Part shown: positions 1-14,000 of the stretch, piece by piece | Layout: each line of letters opens with the position of its first letter | Numbering within the stretch: position 1 is the stretch's first letter | Assembly: GCF_000524195.1 (NCBI RefSeq) | Contig: NW_020170439.1 | Span: 239,444 to 303,443 of the forward strand | Length of the DNA stretch: 64,000 nucleotides | Direction: 5' to 3' | From: Echinococcus granulosus | Lineage: Eukaryota > Platyhelminthes > Cestoda > Cyclophyllidea > Taeniidae | Position numbers and translations under genes: made by a program | The notes under the pieces: generated by a model | The model's database searches: none | Told to the model about the DNA's origin: nothing | What the model saw: the letters and a program-made list of their open reading frames with translations, nothing else

Positions 1-3000
1 AAAAAAGGTATGTCTTAATATTTTACTGCTTAGCACTACTTAATCTCGGAGCGTTAGGAGGAATTGCTTCCTACCTACATTAATCATTAGTATCCATAAA
101 TTTTCCTGTTGCATCAGATTTATTCATGACATTTAGGCGCGGAGGAATGAACTTTTCCCTCAACTTTTGGAGGTACTCTGATACAGATCGGCAGACACGT
201 TAGAAAGAGGGTCGTAGCCCCCTGAATGGTGTCAGTGGACAGCGTGAATTATCAATCAGTTGTCAACTGATATGACAAGCTGTACAGGTCAAAATAGATT
301 GACGACAATATCATCACACTCTCGCACATCTTATTTACGCATTTGCTCGCCAACCTTGCATTGATTGTTGCCTTTTTAACAACACAAAAATAGGCTCTAT
401 TTTTAGTTCACCTTAGTGACAATAATCCTAACAACACTTTTAAGGCTTATACTTTCCCGTGACAATTTATAAAGCCTTTGATACACCTTTTGAATAGGGT
501 TATTTACTTGTAGGTCTACACTTTATACTGATGGCTTTTAGTGATTTCTATAATTTATATAGCAGAACGGTCCTGTCTGGAGTCAGTGGTGTCTTATAGC
601 CTTTTCTACCGCTCTTCCCTCATCCTGGGGCAATTAATCACTCCTCAGTGGAGTGCAAAGGTAGAAAATTTAGTGTCTAACCTAAACGTTGAATTAAATT
701 GCCAAAAAGACTTTTCTTGCTCTCGCTTTTTAAATACCTGAAGAAGTGCTGGTGGAATTTAATACTTGTTCTCCTCTTCCACATTTCTCCCCCAATGAGG
801 TGAAATTTTTACGGAGAAAGTGATTACTGCTAAACTGGAACACAAAATATTTTAGAGTCCTCAACTAAATTAACATTTTTACAAATTTTAGAAATTATTA
901 AAAGCTGAAAGATCTTACAAATTCTTGTCAATTTTGTAAACAGCATTTTTTGAAAACAATGGCGATTAAATTCATGTTTACATATTGTAGAATACTTAAA
1001 TTAGCACGCAATTTGGTACGTAGTTGATTCAACTAGACTGGAGCAACTTACTTTTAAAATACAAGTTAAAAGGGGAACTTTAAGATTCAAAAGTAAAGTA
1101 TCTGTCCTTATTTCTTCCTTCTTTCTTTGCATATATTTGCACTTTCAAGAGGCCGAGTTTCCTTTAAAATCGTCCATCCAATGTGCAAGTCATTTACTAC
1201 GATTAACAATCTTTTTGGCTCATTTATTTTTTCCCTTGGACAGTTCACCGAAAAATGGGCTCTTCTTATAAATCAAAATAGTTAAATAACGTCGAATGAC
1301 GAGTTTCCCCGACCTAAATGAACTGAAACTCATCAAGTTCTTTGTAATTGTCTACACGCCGTTTGCCCCTATACCTCGCCCTACCTCAGTCCTATTATTT
1401 AAAGTTTCCTCTCGTATTTTATCCCCACGCACGATAACATTCCGTCTTTAAGACACCTGAAGTTGGTTTTCAAGCTGTACCCTCTGATTTCACTGGGCGA
1501 TTCAGATGCTACATTTGATTGTATTCCTTTTCACGTTGACAAGTACACAAGATACAGGATCTGATCGCAGACGTCAAAAAAACAATTTTCGTGACCATCA
1601 TTTTTTTATCGCCTTTGGCTTTGGATTTCAAGCTTTTATTTATGTCCTTAAAACCCTAGGTATGCTAAACTACTTTCCTTTTCTCCCTTCCAATTTTATC
1701 CTTCTCTAAATAAGCCTGGACATGTTAAAATTTACTTCACTGTCTATAGGAATGTAAGTACATTATCTAGTTGTCTGTGTTAAAAGTTTTTTTGAACGTT
1801 GCTTCCGAAGTCACTTAGCTTGGAAAATTCCGCAGGTGCATTCCATGTAGCGAAACTTAAGTTTACCTCACCTAAGATACAGTACAGAGGCTGTTTTGGG
1901 GAAACTTCCCTTTCTTGTTTTCACTTAACAAAGAATTTTTGAACAAATAAACAGCTAGACAAAGCAGTTGTATCTACGTAGGTCACCCCTTGAAAAAACT
2001 ATCTGTTTACCATTCCCCGATTTGCTGTTATTTTTTCTATACTAAAGCCCGAAAAACGCACAATCGGAAATTCACATCAAAAGGTTTGTCCCACGAAATT
2101 TATGAAAAAAGTACTTCTGGTAAAAAAATGAAAGTCTTAAGGGATTTGGTGGTTTAATCGGTGATGTATCGAAGGAAAGGCAGGCCCAACCCACATTTTA
2201 TCACCCCAATCAGAGGCTGCGAAAATAAGTTATTTTCAAAAGTTTTTACTTCTAATCCCCTCCGTGCACTTTCGTGTTAAATAAAATTGGGTGATTTGAA
2301 GGCCACTTGAGTAAAATCCTTTAATAACCTTGGTAAATTTTTTCCTCTTTCCCTACTTCCTTCCAAATTTGACAAGATGGAAGGTTAGTAGTCAAAAGTT
2401 GGATTTACGAAAAAAGAATTCCTTTTCATTACCCTGTATTAAATAAGGTGGTTAAATTCACTGTTGCCAGGGGTATGGGCCGTTACTTCCCTCGGGGGTT
2501 TATTGACTCGGGTGTCGGGGGAAGTCCAATTAGTAATCACCAATTAATGCAGCAATTTTTGGGTTAAATCCGTTAGATAAAAAAAAATTTTCGCATTCTG
2601 TGTAGTTATGTAAGTGTTTTGATCTCCAATTCCATTTTTTCACGTACTCGCTTTTAAAACAGGGAGCCAGTTGTTGTGGAATCTGTAATTTATTAATGGT
2701 CTAATGGTAAAATACGTTGTTTTAAATGTACTCCTTTATTCGCGGAAACAATCTATACTTAGTAAGTAGGATATTTTTAAGCAAATTTTTAGGTCTGAAG
2801 AAGTCTTTGTTTGCTCCCTAGAATATCCTATTTCACATTTTAAAACAGTTACTCAGACACAAATTTTTTAATTAATTAAAAAAATGATCAATGTAAATTG
2901 GATTAAAGGCTTAAGATCTATTCATTATCCATTAGTGTAATATAAAGGAGAAAGATCGACTCTTCTCTAGTGTAAATGCTCCTTAAACTTCTTATGGAAG

Positions 3001-4260
3001 GGAAATGGAAGTTTCGTCCTCAAATTTAATGCAGTCCACAAGTCTGTCAGATTTTATAAGTTAGACTGAACGCCGTCTAGGCTATAACCACTAAAAAAGG
3101 GGTCAGAAGTATGCAGTTACGCCGTGAAAATTTCCCACCCACCAGGTATATCAATCTATCAAAAAGGGACCAATCTACTTCATTTGATTCTTTTACATAA
3201 CGGTTCCTGGAAAATACCTATCTTTAATAGCATGACTTTTTGAACTGAAGAGGGTGCCAAATTTAGAAATGCCATAAACAGTAATTACACCAGACAGTGC
3301 TATTTAAAGAGCGAAATAATCACGCGATCACAGAATGACAAGGCAAATGGCTAGTACTACTGCCATGTTAGTGTTTACGTGCCAAATCATGTGTTGACAC
3401 ATTTAGGTTGCTGAATTACCCCTTGGGCTCAAAAAGCAAGAAGTCGTCAACCTAATAACACTGTCACTTGTGAACTAATCCAATTAGACTGACAGAAATC
3501 AAATGGTAGCAAGTCAGAATTGCCTCCCTTTTTGCTTACTCTTCTTATGGGAAATATGAACATTAGGATATTGCATTACACTGGGATATAGGATAAGATA
3601 TAGCATAATCTTGGAGACCCTAAATTTTTGATAAGGCTATCGATATCACGGTTCAACGTTTAGTTCTAGGGATACAATTTGGCATATCCCATCTCTATAG
3701 CGCGCTTCCTTTTTAGCAGTGGCAAATAAATAATTAATCTCCAGCCACTTTCTATTCAGCTTTACTTCTGTTTCCCAACTTTTTAAACCTACTGGTAATT
3801 TTTAACCGAAAAGGGAAACAGAAAAATGTTGAAAACTAGGGCTTGAATAAGAATGGTGGAAGATGGAGAAGATTCAGTGTCTCAGCCTCTGCCCTGAAGT
3901 ACGTCCCTTCCCGTCCTGGCTGTAATGAAGAGACAAATAGTTTAGATGCGGACTACCAGAGAATTTATCCATTACGTTTTATGGCTTTTAGCTGTAAAGT
4001 TTGAAATAAATTATACCTATCTACTGACCCCTAAACACATTTACACACGGACAGAGGGAGCATGCCTATCGTTTTGCGAGCCACAGCAGTGTAGAGGGGA
4101 AATTAATTTCGGACAAATTTCGCAACTATCAAATTAGTTTACTCTTATCGATTTATTAAACAGAAGCTGCACAAATTAATTAAAAATATTTTGTTTTTGG
4201 TATTTTAGTTATCATCTAGTCAAAATATGTAACACATGTTTAATATCTGTTTAGAGAAAC
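1..4260. other. AT-rich DNA without a recognisable gene
   Basis: No frame shows a conserved domain or a convincing exon. The short open frames here (60-70 codons) are low-complexity and lack flanking splice signals. The stretch lies upstream of the GPCR exon on the same strand, so it may be intron or 5' flank of that gene. I could not find exons for transmembrane helices 1-4 in it. Confidence 0.5.
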
Positions 4261-4360
4261 NNNNNNNNNNNNNNNNNNNNNNNNNNNNNNNNNNNNNNNN
4301 NNNNNNNNNNNNNNNNNNNNNNNNNNNNNNNNNNNNNNNNNNNNNNNNNNNNNNNNNNNN
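4261..4360. other. Assembly gap (100 N)
   Basis: A run of exactly 100 N, the conventional placeholder for a gap of unknown size. It cuts the GPCR exon: the reading frame is already open at the first base after the gap. Confidence 0.99.
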
Positions 4361-4914
4361 GGTCCAGTCGAGCCAAAATGGCCTACGATTTGACTCTGAT
4401 CATCACCATCTACTTCATTCCTCTGATAGTCATTTGTCTAAGTCATCATATAGTTACCCAACAACTGCGTCGTTCTCATCAAATGCTTAGTCTCATGGGA
4501 CATGCAATCAGCGCAAAGTGGAGACGTCGCCGTCAACGCCTCATTCGTCTATGCGTGCTAATGACGACCCTCTTCGTGCTGTCCTGGTTTCCCAATCACC
4601 TCTGCAATATCCTCACCAAAATTTTTGACGTTCGTGGAGATACTGCGGAGACTCTACAAGATTACGCCCTTTGTCTGGGCATCTCTAACACTGTCAGTGA
4701 GCCTCTACTTCTCATAATAACTTGTTCGGCTTATCAACGCTTTATTCGACGTCTACTTGCACGTTGGAGTTTGGTGAAATCGACCACAGATGCTGTGGAA
4801 CCCATTGTCTCTTCCAGCATTGGTGTACCGGTCCTTCCCACCCCTGTTCCTCAACTGACCAATGAGGGTAAGAGTGAGTCGCAGGTGGAGCCCCCGGTGC
4901 AAAATGAAACTTAA
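4361..4914 (+). CDS. Rhodopsin-family GPCR, 3' exon (TM5 to C-terminus), 5' partial
   Basis: This is the last coding exon of a class A G-protein-coupled receptor at the plasma membrane. The frame is open from the gap, so the first ATG (4378) is internal. Reading from it, residues 1-24 form TM5 (a YFIP segment). A basic loop (KWRRRRQR) leads into TM6 with an SWFPN version of the CWxP motif. TM7 follows with N-T-V-S-E-P-L-L-L where NPxxY is expected. A basic helix-8 region (YQRFIRRLLARW) and a Ser/Pro-rich tail end at TAA. TM1-TM4 are missing, lost in the gap or lying upstream. The general look is that of flatworm neuropeptide-type receptors, but the ligand cannot be inferred. The TM7 motif is atypical: Glu at 7.49 and Leu at 7.53 replace Asn and Tyr. 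Family assignment is firm; subfamily is not. Confidence 0.9.
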
Positions 4915-7900
4915 ATGTTTCAGACGAGGTGAAATCAACCTCGAGAGGAATTGTGTTAAATGTAAATATGGAGTATTTTGTTACCATAACATTAAATAGT
5001 GCATTAATCTTTTTCATTGACCTAAATGAATGCGTTTGATGAATTTTTGGGAACCTGAATACATGTGTCAAGGTAAACAAGTAGAATTTCTTTAGAGATA
5101 CGTTGCTTGAAAAAAGTAAACGTTTTGATGAAAGGACCAAAGTTGTGGTAGAATACGATGAAATTATTTAAACCTTCAGTCCGCACTTTCCTAATTATAG
5201 TTCTGGTGCCTTGTTGACGAAGCATGTTAACACTGTAATTAATAATTGGGTGGAACACAGTGAAACCGCTAATGAGAGATAGCATTAGGGAAAAACAGCT
5301 AAAAGGGGATGTTTTAACTGAAAAGTACAGATAAGAAGTCGACGAGCACAATAAAAGTCTCTAAAACATGGGTTACGAATTCTTTTATCGCTAAATTTTG
5401 TCATCTAAATATAGAGTTCGTTTTAGAACAGGTCAATAGGAAGAGGGGAAAATGGCAGCCACCTATAAATTATTCGATTTGAGATCTCTAAGACAAACCC
5501 AACAACAACTAAATTGGCTATTTGGCTATTTAAGCTAAAAATAGACGCATAATTATTAAAATTTTTATGAAGTCCATTCCTAATGACTGTTTAGATCAAA
5601 GGTCAGATGTATGTGTAACTTTACATCATACTATTCAGGCAAAATAAAAGAGATCAGGAAATGCTTCCGACATGGTTCATTGTTTTTCCCGCAGTAAAAG
5701 CACTGGAGTAATGGAGGTGATTTTGCATACCAGCGCCTAAAATTCGCTGCCAAATGAAAAGTAAAGTCGATTAATTAATTTGACCAAAGAAGTAGAGGAC
5801 AAAAAATCAACCACCGGTTGTGGTATAAAAGATATATGGTTTAAAAGAAAAAGAATCATGGCAAATTCATCTGGCGCCTTCCAACAGCTGAGTTACAAAG
5901 TAAGCACGGCTTTTAGAATTATCTAATCAAAGGAGAGTGACTTTACTTCTGGAAAAGTATTTATCTCGGAGGGAAGAATAGCTACGAGTTGACTCGACGT
6001 TTGGAATGTGCGAGAACTTTTCCGATTGACTCAATGGCACAAATGACTTGTGAGAGGCAACTACGCTTCCTTATCTATCAAAACTGATTTTTGAAAGTGA
6101 CGGCACAATTCTGAACACTTTTCACATCAGTCGTGGATTTAGATGTAAAAAGAGGATAAAGAAAAGGACATTGCAAAGTCTTTGTAAGAAAAATACTCCC
6201 TACTTAAATATCCATTTAAAAACAATTTGATCCACTTTAAATTTTAGAGAAAACTTTTAATTATGCAGCAAAGTTTTCAGCTTTTTTAAAAAAAGGAGGC
6301 AGCTGACTTATCAATCTCTATATGAATCCAAAACCAAGCACCCTACTTTAGGTTAGGGCAATTATTCAATGTTCTTTGCCTCAATTAAAAAGGAAACACC
6401 CTAAGTTTTTTAATGCGTGCTGCTAGAGTGGTTCTCAAATGACTTTTATCTATCGTTTTCTAGCTTTAAGTAATTTGTTTGAGAAGAAACGCTTGGAGTA
6501 GCTTAATCTGAAATAAAATAAAATGGCATTAAATAGGGTGAGATGGAGCTCCTGTTGTAAATTACACCAGCCGCGTGTTTGTTTAAAGTTCTTGCATGCT
6601 GTGTAGTTTACCAAATATTTGTTGCCTACAGATTTTTCTCTCCCATGTCTGATATTTTAAGGTAAGAGCAAGAGAATCAAGGAACTTTTAAGATGTAAAG
6701 CATGTAGATGTAATGGGAACGAAGGTACAGGTAGAGAATTTCAGGCTAACAATATCTTCTAGAGCCATTTCTACTTAATAAATACTTAAGCAGTTCAACA
6801 CCCTGTAGTCATGCTCAAGTTATTTTTACTTAAATTCACACAAGGATGTACAAATCATTTGATCAAATTCTCATAATTATGGATTTGTCATTTAATGTCT
6901 TCCTAATCTCTTCCACTTATTCTCTTATCGAGCTCTTGAAGCCTTTGCTATAAAGTCTATTTTACTTTTCGTGATAAGATTTTACCTTTGTTTTATCTTT
7001 TTATTTAATCTTTCTTGCCAATATTTTTTCAACAGAAAAAATGCATATCTTTATAATCTCATTGCAGCCTTAACTTACTGACATGATTGCTTAGGAGGTC
7101 ATTTATTTGACCAGATGTAGCAAAATTGTGCGTGACTTGTCAAAGCTCCACAGGATTCACACACGCTTTATTCATTTTATGCAAATAGGGGCAGTTTTGT
7201 GACAGTTACAACCTATATCTACAATGCTGCGGCCGTCCAAAGTTATGTGCCGTCACGCCAGAATGAAATTTTCTGCTCAGTAAATCTCAATTTCTACCTG
7301 GTTTACCCTAGGCAGTGGTAATTCCCTGCCTGGTATGTGTAAGCAAGAAATTCACACATGCACACACGCATAAAGCCTAAGTAGGTATTCGGAGAAGAGG
7401 TGATGCACACCTTGGAAATGTAGGCTAGGGATTGGTAAAAACACCATTCGGGGTAACCCTTGGTGTAATCATTTGTGTAATGTCCGGATGCAGAGGCCAT
7501 TTCCCCCATAAGTAAAATCAGAGGGTAAGTTAATCTAAAAAGGGGCTGCTCGACAGTCCCTGCAGCCCATCACACACGAGTAGGAGCCCCATCGCCTAGA
7601 TTTCACATTTTTTTACTTTTACGGTAGTCTTTAAGTTAAAAGTGCCCACTATTTGGCCTTGAATTATTTCATTACGAAAAAGTATGCTAATAGTGACGGT
7701 CCGGATTTTCATCGACAAGAAGTGAGTCGCTACTTAGTTGGAAAGTGGGAAAAAACCAAACCAGATCTTACAGATCCGAAATTGTTGTCAACTTGATTTG
7801 CCTTATAGACAAGCTCAAATCTCCTAACTCAATTTTAACCGATATCTTAAGATTTAAGGCTTGAATAATGCCAAAAGTGATACGAGAGGACGATTAAAAG

Positions 7901-10900
7901 TGCCCAGTAGAAAACACATATCAAGGTTAGGTCAATAACGCACTACCTTTAGGTCTCCTTGATTTTGCACTAATATAAAGATTTCTCACTTTTATGGTTT
8001 TGTGGGCATCCTCTAAGGAAACAGAGAGATTCTAAGAGCTGATTTTTTCCCAGCTCAATAGACAAATGGGTCCTTATTATCAAAGATGGTCATGAGGGAG
8101 ACCACTCTGCATACTTTCGTGGTGTAAGTGGATGAAGAGAAGAGAAATGGATGCCTTTGGACACCTTAAATTGCATAAATACAAAAAATCAAGGCTCACA
8201 ACAAAACTTTGGAGTAAAGTAGTTTTTTGTTTAAATGAAGGTGGGACTTCGTAATATGTGAAAGTTCAGTTAATCAGTCATTTCCCTAAAAGCATTTACT
8301 TAGCACAGCTATCGCTCTTTTAAAGCCGAGTCAGTTATTAATATTCACTTTACTCTAGCGTTCGGTAACTTTCGACATTTCGAGCATAGGTAGTTCTTGT
8401 GGAAAGACTATCCAACCTGAAATTTTCATGATGAAATAATTATGAGTTAACCAGTTTGTCTATGTCAGACGTCTCACAGACACGGCTGTCGTCACCCTTT
8501 AAAATACCTACATCTTCAAGATGACTTTCATCCCACTGCGGCGTGCTCTAATTCGCCCGTACAAGTGGTTATCTATTTCTCCCACAATGTGATACACAAG
8601 CACGACCACCTTCTTCTGCCATCTAAAGTGCCCCACGTCATGCACCTTGGCAGTTCTTCTTCATGCACCTGTCATATTAAAAGTCCCTAGTTGGCATGGA
8701 TGCTCCTCGTGAGTATATGAAATATCCAAAGGCAGAGGGGACATAGACAACGCACTCAAAAATGCCGTCTTGCTATCAAGAAAGCTATTTTCTAAGGCAC
8801 AAAAAAGTCGAAAATTATGTTAAATTATCTGTCGCCTTATTAAACATGCTTTCTTAGTACTTTTTGTGTTAAAAACATGGTCAACATGGTAAAACGGGAA
8901 AGTGGATCACGTGACGGGGTTACACGATTTGGGATAGAACTGCCTTTCTCAATTTCCCTAAGGCATTTATAATTTATAATCGTTGTATGACTTGTCCAAC
9001 AATTTTGAATATTGCTTGAAAACACTCGATTATTTAAATATTGTCTTTATTGTCAAAGAATCTGTCAAAATTGAATGCGAACAACTTTAAGGAACGAATG
9101 ACGAAGAATTTCTTGATGTGTCCTTTCTTTAAGCTCTGACGCTTTGGAGATGTGTTGTGCCTTTGAGATTGTCTGCCACCTCATGAGTTAATATTGTTGA
9201 TTATTTCAGACGATGCTTTTACAGCCCATCTCAAAGGCATGCATTACCTTACTCTAAAAAACTGTGGCATTTCCGATTGGAACCTGCTCAGTAGGAAGCA
9301 CCTTGTGGTTGTCGCGAGCACTACAAAATAAGCCAAAAGGAGGTTTTCTTTACAAAGTATCACAATCCAAGTCCTCGTACCCACTGGTGAAAGGAATTCA
9401 CACTCCTTTACGGATGAGAGAGGGGGGCGAAAGGAGCGATGGAAAAAAGGAGGGAAAGAGATAGGGAGACACTGGCACCCTCTCTTCTGTATTCTCCTAT
9501 GGATCATTCACCGGCTGGCCAATGGCATTTATTCTTGTCATCAGCAACAGACCATCACATAATGATATGCAAAAATGATACTGAAAAGATGGATAAAGGC
9601 ATATTTTTGGCTCTACAAACAAAAGTTTTAGCAGAAGATGAGGTGGAAACCCTTTATTTCATTGGAAAAGGGCTACACATTGTTAACAAATAAAGTAATT
9701 TTAAGAGGCCTTTTTCCTTTCACCTATTCAACTGAGTGCTAGAAAAGGGATGAGAAAGAAGCTTATTATTCTCCTAAATAGGTAAACATTTTTGTATGGC
9801 ATTAGGATTATGCAATTGAATAAGTTTTTTTCGTCTCTCGGTTTAGCGAAGTCAGGACATTGAATGAAACATTATCTCCTTTTTGGACTCAATGACTGAG
9901 GCGATGATGCTATGTGGGCAGAAGCCTTTTGATGCACAGACGGCGAAATACATTGAATCTTTAACCAACTTTTTTGGAAGATTTGGACTTTCCTTGATTT
10001 TTTTTTCAACAGGCCATCATTTGGCCCAAATATGTTCTTTTGTTGGCCAAAATACAAGATTTTTTCTCATATTAACTTAACAGTCTAAAAAATTTTGTTC
10101 TTCCAGAATAGCAATTGTCCTCCTTTTTGTAATTTTACGATTGTGAAATCCTAATCCAAAGAACAATCTAATGATTAATAAGGCTTGATAGAGTCATAGC
10201 AGAACCGCAGTCTCACACAACCACCGTTGTGGGTCTTTTACCCTTCTGTTGATGGGTATATATGAGACAAAAATAAAAGTCCAATTGAGCCTTTTCCTCA
10301 TCCATGCCATTTCTGTGTAAACGGTGTCTGTGGTCACACTTTTAAAGTAGAAGAAGAGAACACACACGCAAAGCAGAGAAGGCTATTGTTGCCCTCATCC
10401 AACCCGGCAATTTTTGGCATATATAAACACGCAGAACTCAATCACCCACCCAAGACCAATTCTTGCTTCGGGTGTGGGAAGTGTGTCACAAACTACCACC
10501 GTTTGAGGAAGATTAGAAGCAACTTAGGATGAGTGGCCCATCACTCCGACACGATGCATCTCAACTATATATAGGAGCCAAATTTGGCTCTTAAAAAAGG
10601 TCATAAGCTAGTCTAATCAAACAACGTCATTAAAGTGAGAGAAGACCACACCCTTCACTAGAAATTTGATTGAAGTTGAAACCTTATTTTTTCTGGTCCC
10701 GCAAGTAGACAGTCATTTATGCACATGTGAGAATGGCTGATAGGTGCTTAATTCCTTCTGCTTCTTTTCCCTCTAAAAGAGATGCATTGGTGAGTTTCTC
10801 ATTAGTTCTGAGGGTAGCAAGCATTTTCAAAACACACTCGTTAAATTTAAGAACTTATTTGAATTTCTTTAATTTTTTTTAACAGAAGGCATGATTTGGC

Positions 10901-11652
10901 GAATGAACTTTACGAATAGCCCTAGGGTGGTAAAACTTGCCAAGAGGCAGCTTCGTTAAGTTCATATATGCATAATAAATGTGTAATTAGTGAGTACAAT
11001 GTCTCTTTCCATAAGAAGAAAACTACAATTTCGTTTTTTGAAGTTGCAGAGAATTAGTACTGCCGGCAAAATTAATGTCAATGTTACTGCTTATATTTCA
11101 AAATTTTTCTAGCCTGTTTTTCCCTTTTGCTTCCGAAAAATTACAATGAACTAGGTCAAATTTCTAAAAGGTTAATTTTGTTGAGACAGAATATTTATTC
11201 GATTTATTTCTCATTTTACTGAGGATATGTGCTACTAAATCCATTTGATATTCAAAAATGTCCCGAAAAATTGCATTTTTGTACCATAAAGTTAAGCAGC
11301 TCAATTAGCTGGATCGGTAATAAATTATTTTTAATAGCGGTGCGTTTAAAATATTTATTTATTTGGGATTATAAGCAAATAAAGTAGTGAAAAATTTGGA
11401 GGAGGCACGCTGTGTGGTAAGAGAAATTGAATGACCGAAAAGGTATTTACCAATGGCATCCCAATGTCGCATCTTGTTAGAGGAGAGCCTCTGTGTCTGA
11501 CCGTGATGGATGGAGAAGGGTGTGGTGCTGCTGACATGCTCGATTAAGAGTAACGCCGGATTTACGAGTTGAGAAATGATGAAGGTAGGGGTTTGTGCTG
11601 CCTTTTTACGACTTATCAGTAAACCCAATGCAGTCAAATTAATATGCTTTAC
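4915..11652. other. Non-coding stretch, no gene recognised
   Basis: Apart from the GPCR 3' UTR at its left edge, I see no exon with a recognisable domain on either strand. Overlapping open frames near 9240-9690 occur on both strands but are composition-driven: a purine-rich run on one strand opens frames on the other. None has a supporting pair of splice sites. Confidence 0.5.
5350..5355 (+). terminator. Possible poly(A) signal of the GPCR gene
   Basis: An AATAAA hexamer about 435 nt downstream of the GPCR stop codon, the first canonical one I noticed in that direction. AATAAA is frequent in AT-rich DNA, so the assignment is tentative. Confidence 0.3.
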
Positions 11653-11910
11653 CTCCACTGACAGGAGTAATTGTTAGATTTTATGAATGGCTGGCAATGC
11701 TCCCACATATGCTCTTTTAAAACACTCTCAGGAGCAGCCCAGACTAAAGTTCTAATTTGTCTGTATAAGTGACCGATCTTCAAAATGCTATGCAGCTCTA
11801 ATTCCTGTGCTCTGTACAAATGAAGCTGACTCTGTCTCAATGCAAGCCGAACCGACTGGTAGATGCTTGTAAGTATAGAAGAGGCGTTTAGATGTGAGAG
11901 TAATTGTGAC
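11653..11910 (-). CDS. Candidate internal exon of an unidentified gene
   Basis: A 258-nt segment bounded by a good acceptor (pyrimidine-rich tract ending CATAACAG, AG at 11912-11911) and a donor (TGGAG|GTAAAG, GT at 11652-11651). One minus-strand frame is open throughout: 85 complete codons with phase 2 on both sides, so the exon is symmetric. The protein is leucine- and glutamine-rich with a helical look (LRQSQLHLYRAQELELHS). No family is recognised, and no partner exon was found nearby. A second frame is also open for the first 40 codons or so, which weakens the case. It could be a non-coding RNA exon or chance. Confidence 0.25.
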
Positions 11911-12419
11911 CTGTTATGAGAAAAACCAATTACAATTGTACTGTGTTTTCCTGCTTTCCCAGAAAATGCACCTCCCAATTGCTGTGTTTTATGTTTGCCA
12001 ATAACGCATGTTTTATTTTTGTCAGTTTTGATGTAGTCTATTAAGGATGAATTAGAGAATTTTGACTCAATTTAAGCCGGGTTCAACCGCCCTTAAAAAC
12101 AAAAGAAAGTGCCTTGTCTTGACCTCCACTTTTGTGCTTCCCTATCAGTAGTTATTTATGCGAGATCTACTATCACTTCTTAAAAAGACACTTATAAATT
12201 AAAGAAAAGATACAGGCTTTATTTTTTCAGAGACAGAACGTTCCATGGTTGTCATCCGTTAAAACTAGAATGAGAAGTAGGCTGATTGCATACCCTTTCA
12301 TCAAATGACATAATTTGTGAGACTTTTGGAGCTCATTTCACAACAAAATACCTTACAAACACAGTTGTCCACCTTTGAATTTACAGCAGCTTTGCTGACT
12401 TCCCATGTCTGTCTACACA

Positions 12420-14000
12420 ATCAAGTGTTAAGAGAATATATCACGGCGCATTTCCTTTAATGACCTCGATTGCTCCCACTTCACCCCATTCTACTTATCT
12501 CCAGTCGCGATCACTCGGAACAGAATGCGTCAATTCACTTTGTCTATTAACAAATACATTACGCAGTTCAAAATTCAACTCAAGATTTTTAAATACAAGT
12601 TAATATTCGATACTCTGTTGTTGAACAAAGAGCATCCAGATGGGAGGTAATGCTAGTAAAGGCATCAGAATCCACTTTGTTGTTTTCACCTACGGCTGAT
12701 GTTCGCAAGTTAAGGAAAAGTGGTGCAAAGTGAGATGGGATGAGACAAGGTGGGATGAAATAGGATTAGGTAAAGTGCGATTTTTCTGACCAAATACCAA
12801 CACATTGCTCCTTTTTGATTGCGTCTGTTTCAATCGTCCACCCCAACTAGGTCAATATAACTTACCTGCTCCTCAGAAATCACGTGATTCATAGAATATG
12901 CACAATTTATTCCTCTTCTACTCGTAATTTTTTCCTTAAACCTAGATTTTTTCCAAACTGAAATGCCAGTATGTTCTACTCATGCATTTAATCAAGAGTC
13001 ACCCAAAAACCTCTCGCCTACCTTCACATTCTTCTTTAAATCCTCATTAAAATATGCTTTTTAGTCAGAGTTCCTTCTTTATTTCAGGATCTCGTAAACT
13101 CTGCTGAAAAGATAGAATTCATGCTGTTAAGACGGCGATTTTTCTTATGAAGAAAATCGTTTGTGACAGCTGCAGACTAGTTCACTGCCCAATCAATCCT
13201 TCCTGTGAACGTCTAATAAAGTCAGAAAATGCCTCATCGACAATTGCGGCGTCATGAAGTAGTTCAAACAAAGAATACTTCCGTCTTAATGAGGGGAACC
13301 GTACGGCTTATTTATGTACGATTTCGAAGGAGTCCATGGGCAGTGGATAACGGGTAACAGGTAGGGTAATGAGGAGTCGATGACAAATTCAGATAGTCAC
13401 TCATAGGATACCTCTTCATGTTACCAGTTCCCCTTTGTTCCAGCTGAATCTGAAGGCGAATGTGGAAGCCAACCGAGTAGCCAATTACTAAATAAGCAAA
13501 CAAATGTATTTTCTACTACCTCGACCCCATTTTTTGTCTCTCACCTACTCAAAATGTCACCCTTTGTCGTCGGCATTCAACCTCCTTTAGTGGAGGCCCT
13601 GGCAGGCGAAAGTAAGGATTCTAGCTAAGTTGCTTTCATTGTTTTGTCTCCAACACGAAAGAGTTTTGAATGCGGCTTAACTAAGATTTTCTCCTACGTT
13701 CTCATTACCCTTGGTGCTAGAACCTAGCATGTGGCGATCTCACTAGTGGCGTTCTTTTGGGCCTAAGAAGGCGAAGATGAAAATGAAGAGGAACATGAAT
13801 AAGAAAAGAAGGAAGACGGAAAGAAAGTGAGTAGCACTGTTTTATATCTCTGCAGGAAATGCTTTCTTTATACAAATACGCAAAAAAGTGTTCTTGATGA
13901 TGCTTGCATGCAAGCGTTGGGGGTCCAGTATTAATCTTCTGGTAGAGCCCTCGTAATAAAGATTGAAGCTCTACTTATGTGTTGTAGAGCTTGAGTCATT
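12420..14000 (+). repeat. Left arm of a large diverged inverted repeat (IR1)
   Basis: Read against the reverse complement of 21130-22715, this segment stays collinear over about 1.6 kb, with roughly two thirds to three quarters of positions matching by eye. Anchors are GCTAGTAAAGGCAT (12652), GATGAGACAAGGTGGGATGA (12739) matching 22407-22388, AATTTATTCCTCT (12903), TTTAATCAAGAG near 12988, CTAGCTAAGTTG (13620) and GAAATGCTTTC (13857). No open frame is conserved between the arms, so it is not an obvious autonomous transposon. Edges are approximate. Confidence 0.7.

Noticed and set aside
4742..5140. 132-codon minus-strand frame over the GPCR tail
   Set aside because: Antisense of the GPCR C-terminal coding region and 3' UTR; no domain and no splice signals.
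9244..9693. Overlapping frames on both strands near 9.2-9.7 kb
   Set aside because: A purine-rich run opens frames on both strands; no domain, splice sites or conserved motif.
12069..12100. tRNA-like B box (GGGTTCAACCGCCC)
   Set aside because: No A box at a suitable distance and no cloverleaf could be drawn around it.
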